Shown: positions 1 to 9,105 of the stretch, one piece after another
Position numbering within the stretch: the first letter of the stretch is position 1
How the letters are laid out: every line of letters starts with the position of its first letter
NCBI GenBank assembly: GCA_943372195.1
Contig: CALRXS010000003.1
Location: 1-64,000, forward strand
DNA: 64,000 nucleotides
Source of the DNA: JAEYZM01 sp943372195
GTDB lineage: Bacteria; Bacteroidota; Bacteroidia; Sphingobacteriales; Sphingobacteriaceae
Direction: 5' to 3'
Notes under the pieces: generated by a model
Databases searched by the model: none
What the model was told of the DNA's origin: nothing
The model's input: the letters and a program-made list of their open reading frames with translations, nothing else
Position numbers and translations under genes: made by a program

Positions 1-3000
1 ACGTATAAAGTATGTGATAACGGATCACCAAGTTTATGTGATACGGCTACGTTAATCATCACGATCACACCAGTGAACGATGCACCAGTAGCAGTGAATG
101 ATACCAAGACTACGAATGAAGATCAAACTGCAACAGGTACAGTAGCGACAAACGATACAGATACAGAAAACGGAACTTTAACATTCTCTACAATTACGAA
201 TACGAAGAAAGGAACGTTAACCTTAAATGCAAACGGAAGTTATACTTATACTCCGAATGCGAACATAAGTGGCAATGATACTTTAACGTATAAAGTATGT
301 GATAACGGCACACCAAGCTTATGTGATACGGCAACGTTAATCATCACGATCACACCAGTGAATGATGCGCCAGTAGCAGTAAACGATTTTGCTACATTAA
401 GTAATAGTAAAACTGCGAAGACTATTAATTTACATGTGAACGATTTTGATATAGACGGTACTATTGATTCTACAACTATAAGTGTAGTTAGTATTACAAA
501 GTTTGGATCTGCTATATTGAACTCTTCTAATGGCTACATTACATATGATGCAAATGATGGATATGTAGGTAAGGATACTTTAATATATAATGTAAGAGAT
601 AACTTAAATGCAGTTTCAAATAATGCGACAGTAATCTTTGATGTGCCAGCAAATTCAATTGTTGCCACAAATGATAATTTGACTTCTATAGCTATTAATG
701 GAGCTAAGGGTGATACAATTGGCAATATCTTAACTAATGATAGTTTACTTTCTAATGTTGTTAATTCAACTGAAATAAATATTTCATTAATTGATGTAGA
801 CGGAATTGCAGGATTGTTGATTTTATCAAACGGAGAAATTGTAATTCCTCAAGGCACCTTAGAAGGCAACTATGAAATTACATATCAGATATGTGAGAAA
901 AATAATCCTACAAATTGTGACCAAGCAACTGTTACATTTAATGTAAGTAGGGGTATTGTAATTACAACTCAAAGCATATGTAGAAATGATGTTCCTTATT
1001 TAGCATATAACATCACACCTAACTTTACACCAAGCTCAAATAATCAAGTTACAATCACTTGGTTAAATGGTGATGGTACAAGTTTAAATCCACCAGTTGT
1101 ATACAATAATTTAACTCAATCAGGTGAGATTTTATGGCCAGGTGCTGTGCTAGATAATCAAGGTAATCCGATTGATTGGCCGGGATGGATCATATCTAAC
1201 GGAGAATGGATACAAGCTGCTGACGGATTTGAAAACACAAGACCAAACTCATTAATTAGAGTTAGTATAAATCCAACAGACTCAATTTTGGTTAGCTATC
1301 CACCAGCAACACCAAATTGTAATTCTGTGCCATTCAACAGAGCGCCGATTGCGAATAATGACTTAGATACTATTAACTGTGATCAGATTTTGAGAATTAA
1401 TGTATTGCAAAATGATATTGATTTCGAAAACGGATTATTGAATGTTAGCCTTTTAAATAATACATCAAATAAGGGAGCAAGTCTTCAATTAGATGATAAT
1501 AGTGTTGTATATTCTCCTGATTTAAGTATTAGTGGGTTAGACACTTTCTTGTATGTAATTACAGATGTTACAGGTTTGAAAGATACTGCACAAGTAATAG
1601 TTTATGTTAATTGTAAGCCAATAGCTAATGACGATCAATTTGTTACTGATGAAGATCAAGAAATTTCAAATGTCGTAATCAATAACGATACAGATCCGAA
1701 TAATGATTTATTAGAGTGCGCAAAAATTACTGAACCTAAAAACGGGACAATTACTTTTAATTCTGACGGTTCATTTACTTATATGCCTAATTTACATTTT
1801 AATGGAAATGACACAATATTATATCAATTATGTGAAGTAACTGCTAATTCATTATGTGATACAGCAAGATTAGTAATAGTAGTTAACCCTAGAAATGATG
1901 CACCTATTGCAATCAATGACTATAAAACGACTTTGGTAAATACTAGCGCGACTATAGATGCAAGGTTGAATGATAGCGATATTGATGGTGATGAATTATC
2001 ATATGTGTTTGAATTACCAATTAATGGAAGTATAACAATTCAAAATAACAACGAGGTTACTTATAGTCCGAATAATAATTTCACTGGACAAGACAGCTTG
2101 CGTTATATAGTATGCGACAATGGCAATCCAAGTTTATGTGATACCGCATACGTTGTAATTACAATCGATGGAAATCCAAATCAAGCACCAATCGCTATAG
2201 TAGATAGCTTCATGCTTGCAGAAAATAACACCTTATCTAAATCTGTTTCATTGAATGATATTGAACCAGATTCTGAGATTATGTCATTTAGAAATTTAAC
2301 AAGTACAGTTAATGGACAATTAGAATTTAATGCGGATGGTAGCTTTGTTTATACACCAATTGCAGACTTCATAGGAGTTGATAGTTTCAGATATGCAGTA
2401 TGTGATAACAATGTATTCAGTATGTGTGATACAGCTACTTGTATTATCACTGTGGTTAATACTCCTTTACCAAGAGTAGGACTTGCTTTAGAAGCTAAAG
2501 AGCCTGAAGCGATTACTGAAGATGAATACTTAGTTACACTTGTTGCGAGAGTGAAAAATTATGGAGATGCAGAATTAGAAAATGTAAGAGTAATCCAGAA
2601 TTTAGGAAACGTTTTCAGTAGTCCGGCAGAATTCTCGATTACATCTATCACAGCAACTAACGGATTAAAAGCAAATGCTGATTATAATGGAGTTGATGAT
2701 TTAGAATTATTAGACTCTACTCAAAGTGTTATGGATATAGATAATGAAGGTCTAATCACAATTGTGATTAGGGTTAAACCTAACTTGCCTGTATCAGAAT
2801 TTTTTGTTCAAGCTGTAGTATTTGCTAAAATGGCAATTGGCGATACAATCGTAACCGACATTTCGCATACAGGTAATAATCCAGATCCAAATGGTGATAG
2901 TAATCCTGCTGAAAGAGAACCTACTAAAATCACAATTACATTATTTATACCAAGTGGTTTCTCTCCTGATGGTGATGGAGTAAACGATGGTTTCGTAATT

Positions 3001-3228
3001 AAAGGACTTGAAAAATACCCTCAAAATAAAATAGAAATATTTAATAGATGGGGTAATAAAGTTTACGAAAAAGCGCCTTACGATAATAGTTGGTCTGGTA
3101 CATCAAGAAGAAATGGCACAGTTGTATTAGGAGATGGAGTATTGCCAAACGGTACATATTACTATGTTCTTGACTTTGGTGTACCTGGTGTAGCTCCTCA
3201 GACTGGTTATGTAGTTATTAAAAAATAG
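1..3228 (+). CDS. Tandem-95-repeat surface protein with type IX (type B) sorting domain, 5'-truncated
   Basis: The reading frame is open from the first base, so the gene begins upstream of the window; the GTG at 73 is an internal valine (PVNDAPVAV), not a start. At least six Ig/cadherin-like repeats begin with an APxAxxD-type motif. The first two are 285 bp (95 residues) apart and nearly identical in DNA (8 differences over 102 aligned bases); later copies are diverged. A region around codons 825-950 resembles a DUF11-type repeat. The last 85 or so residues (GFSPDGDGVND, IFNRWGNKVYE, NGTYYYVLD) are the gliding-motility-associated C-terminal domain, known as a type IX secretion type-B sorting signal. 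It is therefore inferred to be an exported, surface-attached or released adhesin. It is followed after 3 bp by a PorP/SprF-like gene, the usual partner of such cargo. Confidence 0.93.
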   Translation, partial: TYKVCDNGSPSLCDTATLIITITPVNDAPVAVNDTKTTNEDQTATGTVATNDTDTENGTLTFSTITNTKKGTLTLNANGSYTYTPNANISGNDTLTYKVCDNGTPSLCDTATLIITITPVNDAPVAVNDFATLSNSKTAKTINLHVNDFDIDGTIDSTTISVVSITKFGSAILNSSNGYITYDANDGYVGKDTLIYNVRDNLNAVSNNATVIFDVPANSIVATNDNLTSIAINGAKGDTIGNILTNDSLLSNVVNSTEINISLIDVDGIAGLLILSNGEIVIPQGTLEGNYEITYQICEKNNPTNCDQATVTFNVSRGIVITTQSICRNDVPYLAYNITPNFTPSSNNQVTITWLNGDGTSLNPPVVYNNLTQSGEILWPGAVLDNQGNPIDWPGWIISNGEWIQAADGFENTRPNSLIRVSINPTDSILVSYPPATPNCNSVPFNRAPIANNDLDTINCDQILRINVLQNDIDFENGLLNVSLLNNTSNKGASLQLDDNSVVYSPDLSISGLDTFLYVITDVTGLKDTAQVIVYVNCKPIANDDQFVTDEDQEISNVVINNDTDPNNDLLECAKITEPKNGTITFNSDGSFTYMPNLHFNGNDTILYQLCEVTANSLCDTARLVIVVNPRNDAPIAINDYKTTLVNTSATIDARLNDSDIDGDELSYVFELPINGSITIQNNNEVTYSPNNNFTGQDSLRYIVCDNGNPSLCDTAYVVITIDGNPNQAPIAIVDSFMLAENNTLSKSVSLNDIEPDSEIMSFRNLTSTVNGQLEFNADGSFVYTPIADFIGVDSFRYAVCDNNVFSMCDTATCIITVVNTPLPRVGLALEAKEPEAITEDEYLVTLVARVKNYGDAELENVRVIQNLGNVFSSPAEFSITSITATNGLKANADYNGVDDLELLDSTQSVMDIDNEGLITIVIRVKPNLPVSEFFVQAVVFAKMAIGDTIVTDISHTGNNPDPNGDSNPAEREPTKITITLFIPSGFSPDGDGVNDGFVIKGLEKYPQNKIEIFNRWGNKVYEKAPYDNSWSGTSRRNGTVVLGDGVLPNGTYYYVLDFGVPGVAPQTGYVVIKK

Positions 3229-3231
3229 GAT

Positions 3232-4170
3232 ATGAATTTTAAGAAAATATATTTATTACTAGTTTTCTCTGTGCTAATTGTTTTTGAAACATTAGCACAG
3301 AGTGAACCTATGTTTAGTCAGTACACATTTAATGAAATCTTTATCAACCCTGCTTATTCAGGTTCACACGAAGCATTGTCGATTTCAACTGTAGCTCGTG
3401 AGCAGTGGGTGAATATGGAAGGATCACCAAGGACTAAAACATTAACAGCACATACTCCATTATTTAAGAGTAAAGTGGGTGTCGGACTTACGATTTACCA
3501 AGATGAAATAGGTGTGGCGAGTCAAACTGGTTACTTTGCTAATTATACCTATAGAATTAAAATGAATCGTGGTATACTATCTTTAGGTTTATTAGGTGGA
3601 ATTAGTGGATATCAAGAAAGATTGACGGAGGTAAAAACGAATACACAAGATGTTCAGTTCTCGACTAATACGCCTGTGACATATGCGCCAAATTTTGGAT
3701 TCGGAATGTATTATTATACCAAAAAGTTTTATTTGGGTGTATCAACCCCAAGAATGATGGATAACAGATTAGTTATTAGTCAAAATAATACAATTGAAAG
3801 AGTAGATGGAAAATTTGCAGGTGACGAATTACACTATTTTTTAGCAACAGGTTTAATTGTTGATATTAATCCGTTTTTCAAACTTCGTCCGTCTGGTATG
3901 GTAAAGGCAGTTCTTAATGCGCCAGTTGAATATGATGCAAATATTGCTGCATTAATGTATAATGTATTATGGGTTGGTACTGGTTACAGATCTGGTGACG
4001 CAATAAATTTTTTAACTGCAATTCAAATTAGCAGTCAATTCAGAGCTGGATACTCATATGACTATACAGTTACTTCTTTAAGAAAAGTAGCTGGTGGAAC
4101 TCATGAGTTCTCGTTGAATTATATTTTTAAATACAAGAATAAAAAAATTACATCTCCAAGATATTTTTAA
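3232..4170 (+). CDS. PorP/SprF family type IX secretion membrane protein
   Basis: A 312-residue protein with an N-terminal signal peptide ending near LAQ/SEP. It carries the family's N-terminal block (PMFSQYTFNEIFINPAYSG) and alternating beta strands that suit an outer-membrane barrel. PorP/SprF proteins are outer-membrane components tied to type IX secretion; lineage-specific copies commonly sit directly after large type-B cargo genes and are thought to anchor or export that cargo. Here it lies 3 bp after the tandem-repeat protein and shares one base with the following OmpA gene, so the three genes form one operon. Which cargo it serves is inferred from position only. Confidence 0.9.
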   Translation: MNFKKIYLLLVFSVLIVFETLAQSEPMFSQYTFNEIFINPAYSGSHEALSISTVAREQWVNMEGSPRTKTLTAHTPLFKSKVGVGLTIYQDEIGVASQTGYFANYTYRIKMNRGILSLGLLGGISGYQERLTEVKTNTQDVQFSTNTPVTYAPNFGFGMYYYTKKFYLGVSTPRMMDNRLVISQNNTIERVDGKFAGDELHYFLATGLIVDINPFFKLRPSGMVKAVLNAPVEYDANIAALMYNVLWVGTGYRSGDAINFLTAIQISSQFRAGYSYDYTVTSLRKVAGGTHEFSLNYIFKYKNKKITSPRYF

Positions 4171-6332
4171 TGATGAGAAAATTTTTAGCTGCATTACTTT
4201 TCTTTTTGACTTTTACAAGTATTTCTAATGCTCAAATAATTTTAGGTATTGCAAATTATAAATACAATGGATTGAATTATATGGAGGCAATTCCATATTA
4301 TAAATATTTATACAAAAAAGACACCAACGACTTTTTTATATTAAGTAGACTTGCTAATTCATATCGATTAACTAAACAGTTAAAAGATGCGGAATATTAT
4401 TATAGCAAAATTATTAGATATGATACTACTGCTGATGTCAAATTTCATTACGCTAATTTATTAATCGAAAATGGCAAGTTCGATTCTGCATTTAATTATA
4501 TATCTAGATCTGATATTTATAGAAGAGCTGATAAAAAGCTACTCGCTTTTTATGATTCGTATAAATTAAAAGATCAACTATCTGCTGATTCAAAAAATGT
4601 TTACATAGGTCGATTAGGCTTTAATGATAGTGAATCTGATTTCGCACCGAGCATATATAAGAATGGTATAATATTCGCGAGTACTAGATTGGCGTCAACA
4701 TTAATTCAAAGAAGTCATGGCTGGACAGACATGCTCTTTGTGACAATGTATCAATCAACTAATTTAGATAATTTTACTACCTCAGATCGATTCGCTTCAA
4801 AATTGAAAGTGAAGTTTAATTATGGACCTGGCAGCTTTGATGTTAAAAATCAAAAATTATACTATTCAATTAATAATCCCAACTCTAGATCAAAACGAGG
4901 ATATAAAGATTTAAGAATAAGAGTTGCTAAGTATAATGAAGAAAAAGATAATTGGAAAGTAGAGAAATCATTCCCTTACAACAGTAAAGAATATGCAAAC
5001 ACACATCCAAGTATAAGTGTTGATGGAAATAAATTATACTTCAGTTCTAACAAGCCAGGTGGCTACGGAGGAATGGATATTTATATGATTCAGAAAGTTG
5101 GAGATAGCGCATGGTCTAAGCCTAAAAATTTAGGTCCAGGTGTTAATTCTAGTGGTGACGATGTATTCCCTTTCATTCATGGTAATGATCAGCTATTTTT
5201 TGCTAGTAATGGTAGAGGTGGCTTAGGCGGATTAGATGTTTTTGTTCATTATGTTCAAGATTCTTCTCATTATGCAGAGAATATGGGTGAACCATTAAAC
5301 TCACGTTACGATGACTTCGGCTTATCTTTATATCCAAAGGCAGAGATTGGTTTTTTTAGTACGAATAGATTGACAGGTGGATTAGATGATGATATTTATT
5401 CATATAGAAGGTTAACTCCTAGAATGAAAAATATCAAGTTTGTTATTGTGGATAGTCTTTCTAAAGAAAAGATTTATGAAAGTAAACTTAGTTTATTTTC
5501 AACAAGTGAAGAATCATTTGTATTAAAGGAAGGGTATGTAAGATGTAATATTTTACCTAATTCCGAATATTTAATCGAAGCTAATGCAAAAGGTTATTTT
5601 AAGAAATCAACAAAAAATACTTTTGCTTGGGCAGACACAATTTATGTAATTGAACTAAAGAGATTAGAACAGTCATGCGCGTTAACGGGATTAATTTCAG
5701 AGAAAACAAGTTTTGAAAAAATTGATAGCGCATTAGTCCAATTAGTTGATAAAGTAACGAATGAAGTTATTGCAACTACTTATTCTGATTCAAATGGTAT
5801 TTATAGATTTAATGATATTGAGCCATTTAAAGAATACATTATTCAGGTTTCAAAATCTGGATATTTTTCAAAATCTAAAACATTAACAACAGCTAAATGT
5901 GTGAAAATTGCTGGTACAGATTATGATTATAGAGTTGATGTTCCTCTAGAGAAAATTGTCATTGGTAAAGCTATCAAAATTGATAACATCTATTTCGATT
6001 TAAATAAATATAACATCAGAAAAGACGCAGCAATAGAACTTGATAAGATCGTAAAAATGCTTAATGAAAATCCAGAGATCATTATTGAGTTAAGCTCACA
6101 TACTGATGCTAGAGGTTCTGATGCATCAAACATGGCTCTTTCTGATAATCGTGCTAAATCATCTGCTGAGTATATTGTTTCAAAAGGAATTTCTATTAGC
6201 AGAATTACTGGAAAAGGATACGGTGAAAGTAGATTAGTTAACGATTGTGGTAACAATGTTAAATGTACAGAGAAGCTTCATCAACAAAATAGAAGAACAG
6301 AGTTTAGTGTTGTTGGATTTGTCAAACAGTAA
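4170..6332 (+). CDS. OmpA-family protein with TPR-like and PD40 repeats
   Basis: A 720-residue exported protein whose ATG overlaps the previous stop (TAATG); a second ATG follows at once. After a signal peptide (FTSISNAQ) come a TPR-like segment (about 20-130), four WD40-like PD40 blades (for example THPSISVDGNKLYFSSNKPG and DDVFPFIHGNDQLFF, about 155-410), a carboxypeptidase-regulatory-like beta sandwich (about 500-590) and an OmpA peptidoglycan-binding domain (about 600-720; IYFDLNKYNIR, SSHTDARGSD, QQNRRTEF). This architecture is found in the PorE-like and SprF-partner proteins of type IX systems, where it is thought to fix the outer-membrane machinery to the cell wall. The operon ends in the palindromic terminator just downstream. 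Confidence 0.9.
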   Translation: MMRKFLAALLFFLTFTSISNAQIILGIANYKYNGLNYMEAIPYYKYLYKKDTNDFFILSRLANSYRLTKQLKDAEYYYSKIIRYDTTADVKFHYANLLIENGKFDSAFNYISRSDIYRRADKKLLAFYDSYKLKDQLSADSKNVYIGRLGFNDSESDFAPSIYKNGIIFASTRLASTLIQRSHGWTDMLFVTMYQSTNLDNFTTSDRFASKLKVKFNYGPGSFDVKNQKLYYSINNPNSRSKRGYKDLRIRVAKYNEEKDNWKVEKSFPYNSKEYANTHPSISVDGNKLYFSSNKPGGYGGMDIYMIQKVGDSAWSKPKNLGPGVNSSGDDVFPFIHGNDQLFFASNGRGGLGGLDVFVHYVQDSSHYAENMGEPLNSRYDDFGLSLYPKAEIGFFSTNRLTGGLDDDIYSYRRLTPRMKNIKFVIVDSLSKEKIYESKLSLFSTSEESFVLKEGYVRCNILPNSEYLIEANAKGYFKKSTKNTFAWADTIYVIELKRLEQSCALTGLISEKTSFEKIDSALVQLVDKVTNEVIATTYSDSNGIYRFNDIEPFKEYIIQVSKSGYFSKSKTLTTAKCVKIAGTDYDYRVDVPLEKIVIGKAIKIDNIYFDLNKYNIRKDAAIELDKIVKMLNENPEIIIELSSHTDARGSDASNMALSDNRAKSSAEYIVSKGISISRITGKGYGESRLVNDCGNNVKCTEKLHQQNRRTEFSVVGFVKQ

Positions 6333-6348
6333 AAAAGATTAGACATAA

Positions 6349-6380
6349 AAAAAGGAGAGTAATTAATTACTCTCCTTTTT
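6349..6380. terminator. Perfect 32-bp palindromic bidirectional terminator
   Basis: The sequence is a perfect inverted repeat with a GGAGAGTAATT arm, preceded by an A run and followed by a T run, so either strand gives a GC-based hairpin ending in U residues. It lies between the 3' end of the OmpA operon (plus) and the 3' end of the tRNA gene (minus) and can serve both. Confidence 0.85.
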
Positions 6381-6389
6381 AATTTTAGG

Positions 6390-6462
<73 letters not shown>

Positions 6463-6508
6463 CTATCTACATCAATTAATACGGATACACTCCTTTTTAA
6501 TTGGAATG

Positions 6509-6540
6509 CAAAGATATAATTCGTTTCTTTGTAATCCAAA
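6509..6540 (-). promoter_or_regulatory. Bacteroidota-type promoter for tRNA-fMet
   Basis: On the minus strand a TTTG (-33 element, plus coordinates 6537-6540) and a perfect TATCTTTG (-7 element, 6509-6516) are separated by 20 bp, which matches the Bacteroidetes housekeeping promoter consensus TTTG/TAnnTTTG. The tRNA starts about 47 bases downstream. The promoter sits inside the era leader. Confidence 0.75.
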
Positions 6541-6557
6541 TAAAAAAATTAATTATA

Positions 6558-7439
6558 ATGAGTCATAAAGCAGGTTTTGTTTCCATAATAGGTAAACCCA
6601 ACGCAGGTAAGTCAACTCTGTTGAATGCCTTACTGGGTGAAAATCTGTCTATTATCACTCATAAAGCTCAAACAACTCGTCACAGAATTCTTGGAATTTT
6701 AAATGAAGATGATTTGCAAATAATTTTTTCAGACACTCCAGGTATCATAAAACCCGTTTATGGTTTGCATGAATCAATGATGTCAGCTGTTCATGGTTCA
6801 ATTGGAGATTCTGATCTTGTTGTATTTGTAACTGACATACATGAAAAGCATGATGAAGAAGAGGTGCTCAAGTCTATTCGTAACACATCTGCCCCAATAG
6901 TTGTAGTTGTTAATAAAGTAGATAATGCAATGCAAGAAGAGATTGCTGAAAAAATCGAATATTGGAAAAACACTATAAATCCGGTTGCAATTTTTGCTAC
7001 TTCAGCCTTGCACGATTTTCAAGTAAAAGAGCTTTTAAGTTTTATTAAAGAGCACATGCCTGAACATCCGGCATATTATCCTAAAGACGATACCTACACT
7101 GATCGTTCAGAGCGATTTATGATTTCTGAAATGATTCGTGAGAAAATATTAGTTTATTACCAAAAAGAAATTCCGTATAGTACAGAAGTGGTTGTCACTG
7201 ATTTTTCTGAAGAACCACATATTATAAAGATTTCAGCAGAAATAATTGTTGAAAGAGAATCCCAAAAGGCGATCATCATCGGACACAGAGGAGAGTCATT
7301 AAAAAAGACTGGCACTAAGTCTAGAGAAAAAATTGAAGAGTTTTTAGGGAAAAAAGTCTATTTGGAGCTACATGTTAAGGTAGTTACAGATTGGAGAAAC
7401 AAAAAGAATTATCTTAAAAGATTCGGGTACGAATCATAA
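6558..7439 (+). CDS. era: GTPase Era, ribosome assembly factor
   Basis: A 293-residue protein starting [11 protein letters not shown]. Motifs are the P-loop GKPNAGKST (residues 12-20), the DTPG switch, NKVD (G4) and a C-terminal KH RNA-binding domain ([11 protein letters not shown] ... [12 protein letters not shown]). Era binds the 3' end of 16S rRNA and supports 30S maturation. An in-frame ATG 57 bases further upstream (6501) would add an unrelated leader that overlaps the minus-strand tRNA promoter, so 6558 is preferred. The gene is followed after 13 bp by der, the other essential ribosome GTPase, and the two probably share a transcript. Confidence 0.96.
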   Translation: MSHKAGFVSIIGKPNAGKSTLLNALLGENLSIITHKAQTTRHRILGILNEDDLQIIFSDTPGIIKPVYGLHESMMSAVHGSIGDSDLVVFVTDIHEKHDEEEVLKSIRNTSAPIVVVVNKVDNAMQEEIAEKIEYWKNTINPVAIFATSALHDFQVKELLSFIKEHMPEHPAYYPKDDTYTDRSERFMISEMIREKILVYYQKEIPYSTEVVVTDFSEEPHIIKISAEIIVERESQKAIIIGHRGESLKKTGTKSREKIEEFLGKKVYLELHVKVVTDWRNKKNYLKRFGYES

Positions 7440-7452
7440 TGAAAAATATTTT

Positions 7453-8754
7453 ATGAGTAATATAGTAGCAATAGTTGGTAGACCAAATGTAGGCAAATCT
7501 ACATTGTTCAACCGTTTAACAGAGAGTAGAAAAGCCATCGTAGATGACTTTAGTGGGGTTACTCGTGATCGTCATTATGAAACCGCTGAATGGGTAGGTA
7601 AACAATTTACAGTGATAGACACTGGTGGTTATGTGGCAAACTCTGAAGATCAATTCGAAGCAGCAATTAGAGAGCAAGTAATAATTGCAATCGAAGAGGC
7701 ATCCGTAATATTATTTTTAGTGGATGTTAAAACAGGGCCTACAGATTTAGATGATGAGATAGCTTCTATGCTTAGAAAGTCTAAGAAGCCAGTATTTGTA
7801 GTTGCAAATAAAGTTGATAATAATAATCTAATACATGAAGCCTCAGTGTTTTATTCTTTCGGATTAGGAGATATTTTTTGCATCTCTTCAATGACAGGAA
7901 GTGGTACTGGTGAGCTCTTAGATGAAATTATTAAACATTTTGAAGAAGAGATAATCGAAGAAGATACATTACCTAAGTATGCCTTTTTAGGAAGACCCAA
8001 TGTGGGTAAATCTTCAATGGTTAATGCTTTAATAGGTATTGATCGCAATATTGTGACTCCTATCGCAGGTACTACAAGAGACTCTATTGAGATTGAATAC
8101 AATCAATTCGGACATCATTTTAAATTGATTGATACGGCAGGATTAAGAAAAAAGACTAAGGTTACTGAAAATATTGAGTTTTATTCTGTTATGCGAACCA
8201 TTAAAGCTTTAGAGGCTGCGGATGTATGTATAATTATGATTGATGCGACAGAAGGTATTGAATCACAAGATATTAACATCTTTAAGTTATGCGAAAAGAA
8301 CGGTAAGGGTATTGTGATTTTAGTTAATAAATGGGACTTAGTGGAGAAAGATCATAAGACCTCTAAGGCTTTTGAAGAGAAAATTAAAGAGAAGATAGCT
8401 CCATTTGTTGATGTGCCCATTGTATTTACATCTGCTATCAACAAACAAAGAGTTTTTAAGGCTATTGAAGTCGCTAACGAGGTTTATATAAACAAAAACA
8501 AAAGAATACCTACCTCTAAACTTAATGATGTAATGCTTGAATTGATAGAGCATTACCCACCACCAAGTAATAAGGGCAAGTATATTAAGATAAAATATGC
8601 AACTCAGTTACCAGGTAGGTCACCTGGATTTGCATTTTTCTGCAACTTGCCTCAATACGTAAAAGAGCCTTATAAACGCTATATAGAGAACAAAATCAGA
8701 GAAAATTTCGATTTCTCAGGGGTGCCTATTAGCATTTATTTCCGCCAGAAATAA
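7453..8754 (+). CDS. der: Ribosome biogenesis GTPase Der (EngA)
   Basis: A 433-residue protein of normal family length with two tandem GTPase domains, each with its own GRPNVGKS P-loop (residues 9-16 and 180-187), DTGG/DTAG switch motifs and NKVD/NKWD specificity motifs. A C-terminal KH-like domain follows (about 350-433). Der acts in 50S subunit assembly in the cytoplasm. It follows era by 13 bp. The sequence after the stop is AT-rich and carries the promoter of the next small gene. Confidence 0.97.
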   Translation: MSNIVAIVGRPNVGKSTLFNRLTESRKAIVDDFSGVTRDRHYETAEWVGKQFTVIDTGGYVANSEDQFEAAIREQVIIAIEEASVILFLVDVKTGPTDLDDEIASMLRKSKKPVFVVANKVDNNNLIHEASVFYSFGLGDIFCISSMTGSGTGELLDEIIKHFEEEIIEEDTLPKYAFLGRPNVGKSSMVNALIGIDRNIVTPIAGTTRDSIEIEYNQFGHHFKLIDTAGLRKKTKVTENIEFYSVMRTIKALEAADVCIIMIDATEGIESQDINIFKLCEKNGKGIVILVNKWDLVEKDHKTSKAFEEKIKEKIAPFVDVPIVFTSAINKQRVFKAIEVANEVYINKNKRIPTSKLNDVMLELIEHYPPPSNKGKYIKIKYATQLPGRSPGFAFFCNLPQYVKEPYKRYIENKIRENFDFSGVPISIYFRQK

Positions 8755-8780
8755 AAAATATTTAAGATTATTTAAAATAT

Positions 8781-8813
8781 TTTGTTTGAATTAACATTTT
8801 TATTTTACCTTTG
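8781..8813 (+). promoter_or_regulatory. Bacteroidota-type promoter for small lipoprotein
   Basis: TTTG occurs twice in tandem (8781-8784 and 8785-8788) and a perfect TACCTTTG -7 element lies at 8806-8813. The first copy gives a 21-bp spacer and the second a 17-bp spacer, so the first fits better. The ATG of the small lipoprotein lies 28 bases beyond the -7 element. Confidence 0.7.
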
Positions 8814-8840
8814 CTGCGTTTTAAAATCTTATAACCAAAA

Positions 8841-9044
8841 ATGAAAAAAGTATTAGTTTTAATGTTAACTGCTGGAATCTTTGGATTCGTTGCATGTGGT
8901 GAAAGTGCTGAGCAAAAAGCTGCTAAAGAAAAGGCTATGGCTGATTCAATCGCTGCTGCTCAAGCTGATTCAATCTCAAATGCTGCTTCTATGGCTGCTG
9001 ATTCAGTTGCTACAGATTCAACTGCTGCAGATTCTACGAAGTAA
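8841..9044 (+). CDS. Small Ala/Ser/Asp-rich lipoprotein
   Basis: A 67-residue protein with a lipoprotein signal peptide (MKKVLVLMLTAGIFGFVAC, lipidated Cys at 19) and a mature part of only about 48 residues, made almost wholly of A, D, S, T, K and E with ADSIAAAQADSIS-type repeats. Similar tiny lipoproteins of unknown role are common in this phylum. It has its own consensus promoter and a strong terminator, so it is a monocistronic and probably highly expressed gene. An overlapping frame from 8881 is rejected because it lacks a sensible start and composition. Confidence 0.85.
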   Translation: MKKVLVLMLTAGIFGFVACGESAEQKAAKEKAMADSIAAAQADSISNAASMAADSVATDSTAADSTK

Positions 9045-9062
9045 TCTTCACCAAAAGAAATT

Positions 9063-9091
9063 AAAGCCTCCGTATGTGAGGCTTTTTTTTT
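9063..9091 (+). terminator. Rho-independent terminator
   Basis: An 8-bp stem AAAGCCTC/GAGGCTTT with a 7-base loop is followed by a run of T residues to 9091. It closes the small lipoprotein gene and lies 15 bp from the stop of the convergent protease gene. Confidence 0.88.
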
Positions 9092-9105
9092 GTCTTAAAT
9101 TTGCC

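Noticed and set aside
73..75. GTG at 73 as start of the repeat protein
   Set aside because: The frame is open to base 1 and the codon is the Val of a repeated PVNDAP motif, so this is inside the gene.
6501..6557. In-frame upstream ATG for era at 6501
   Set aside because: The extra 19 residues do not match Era, and the stretch contains the tRNA promoter; the ATG at 6558 gives the normal Era N-terminus.
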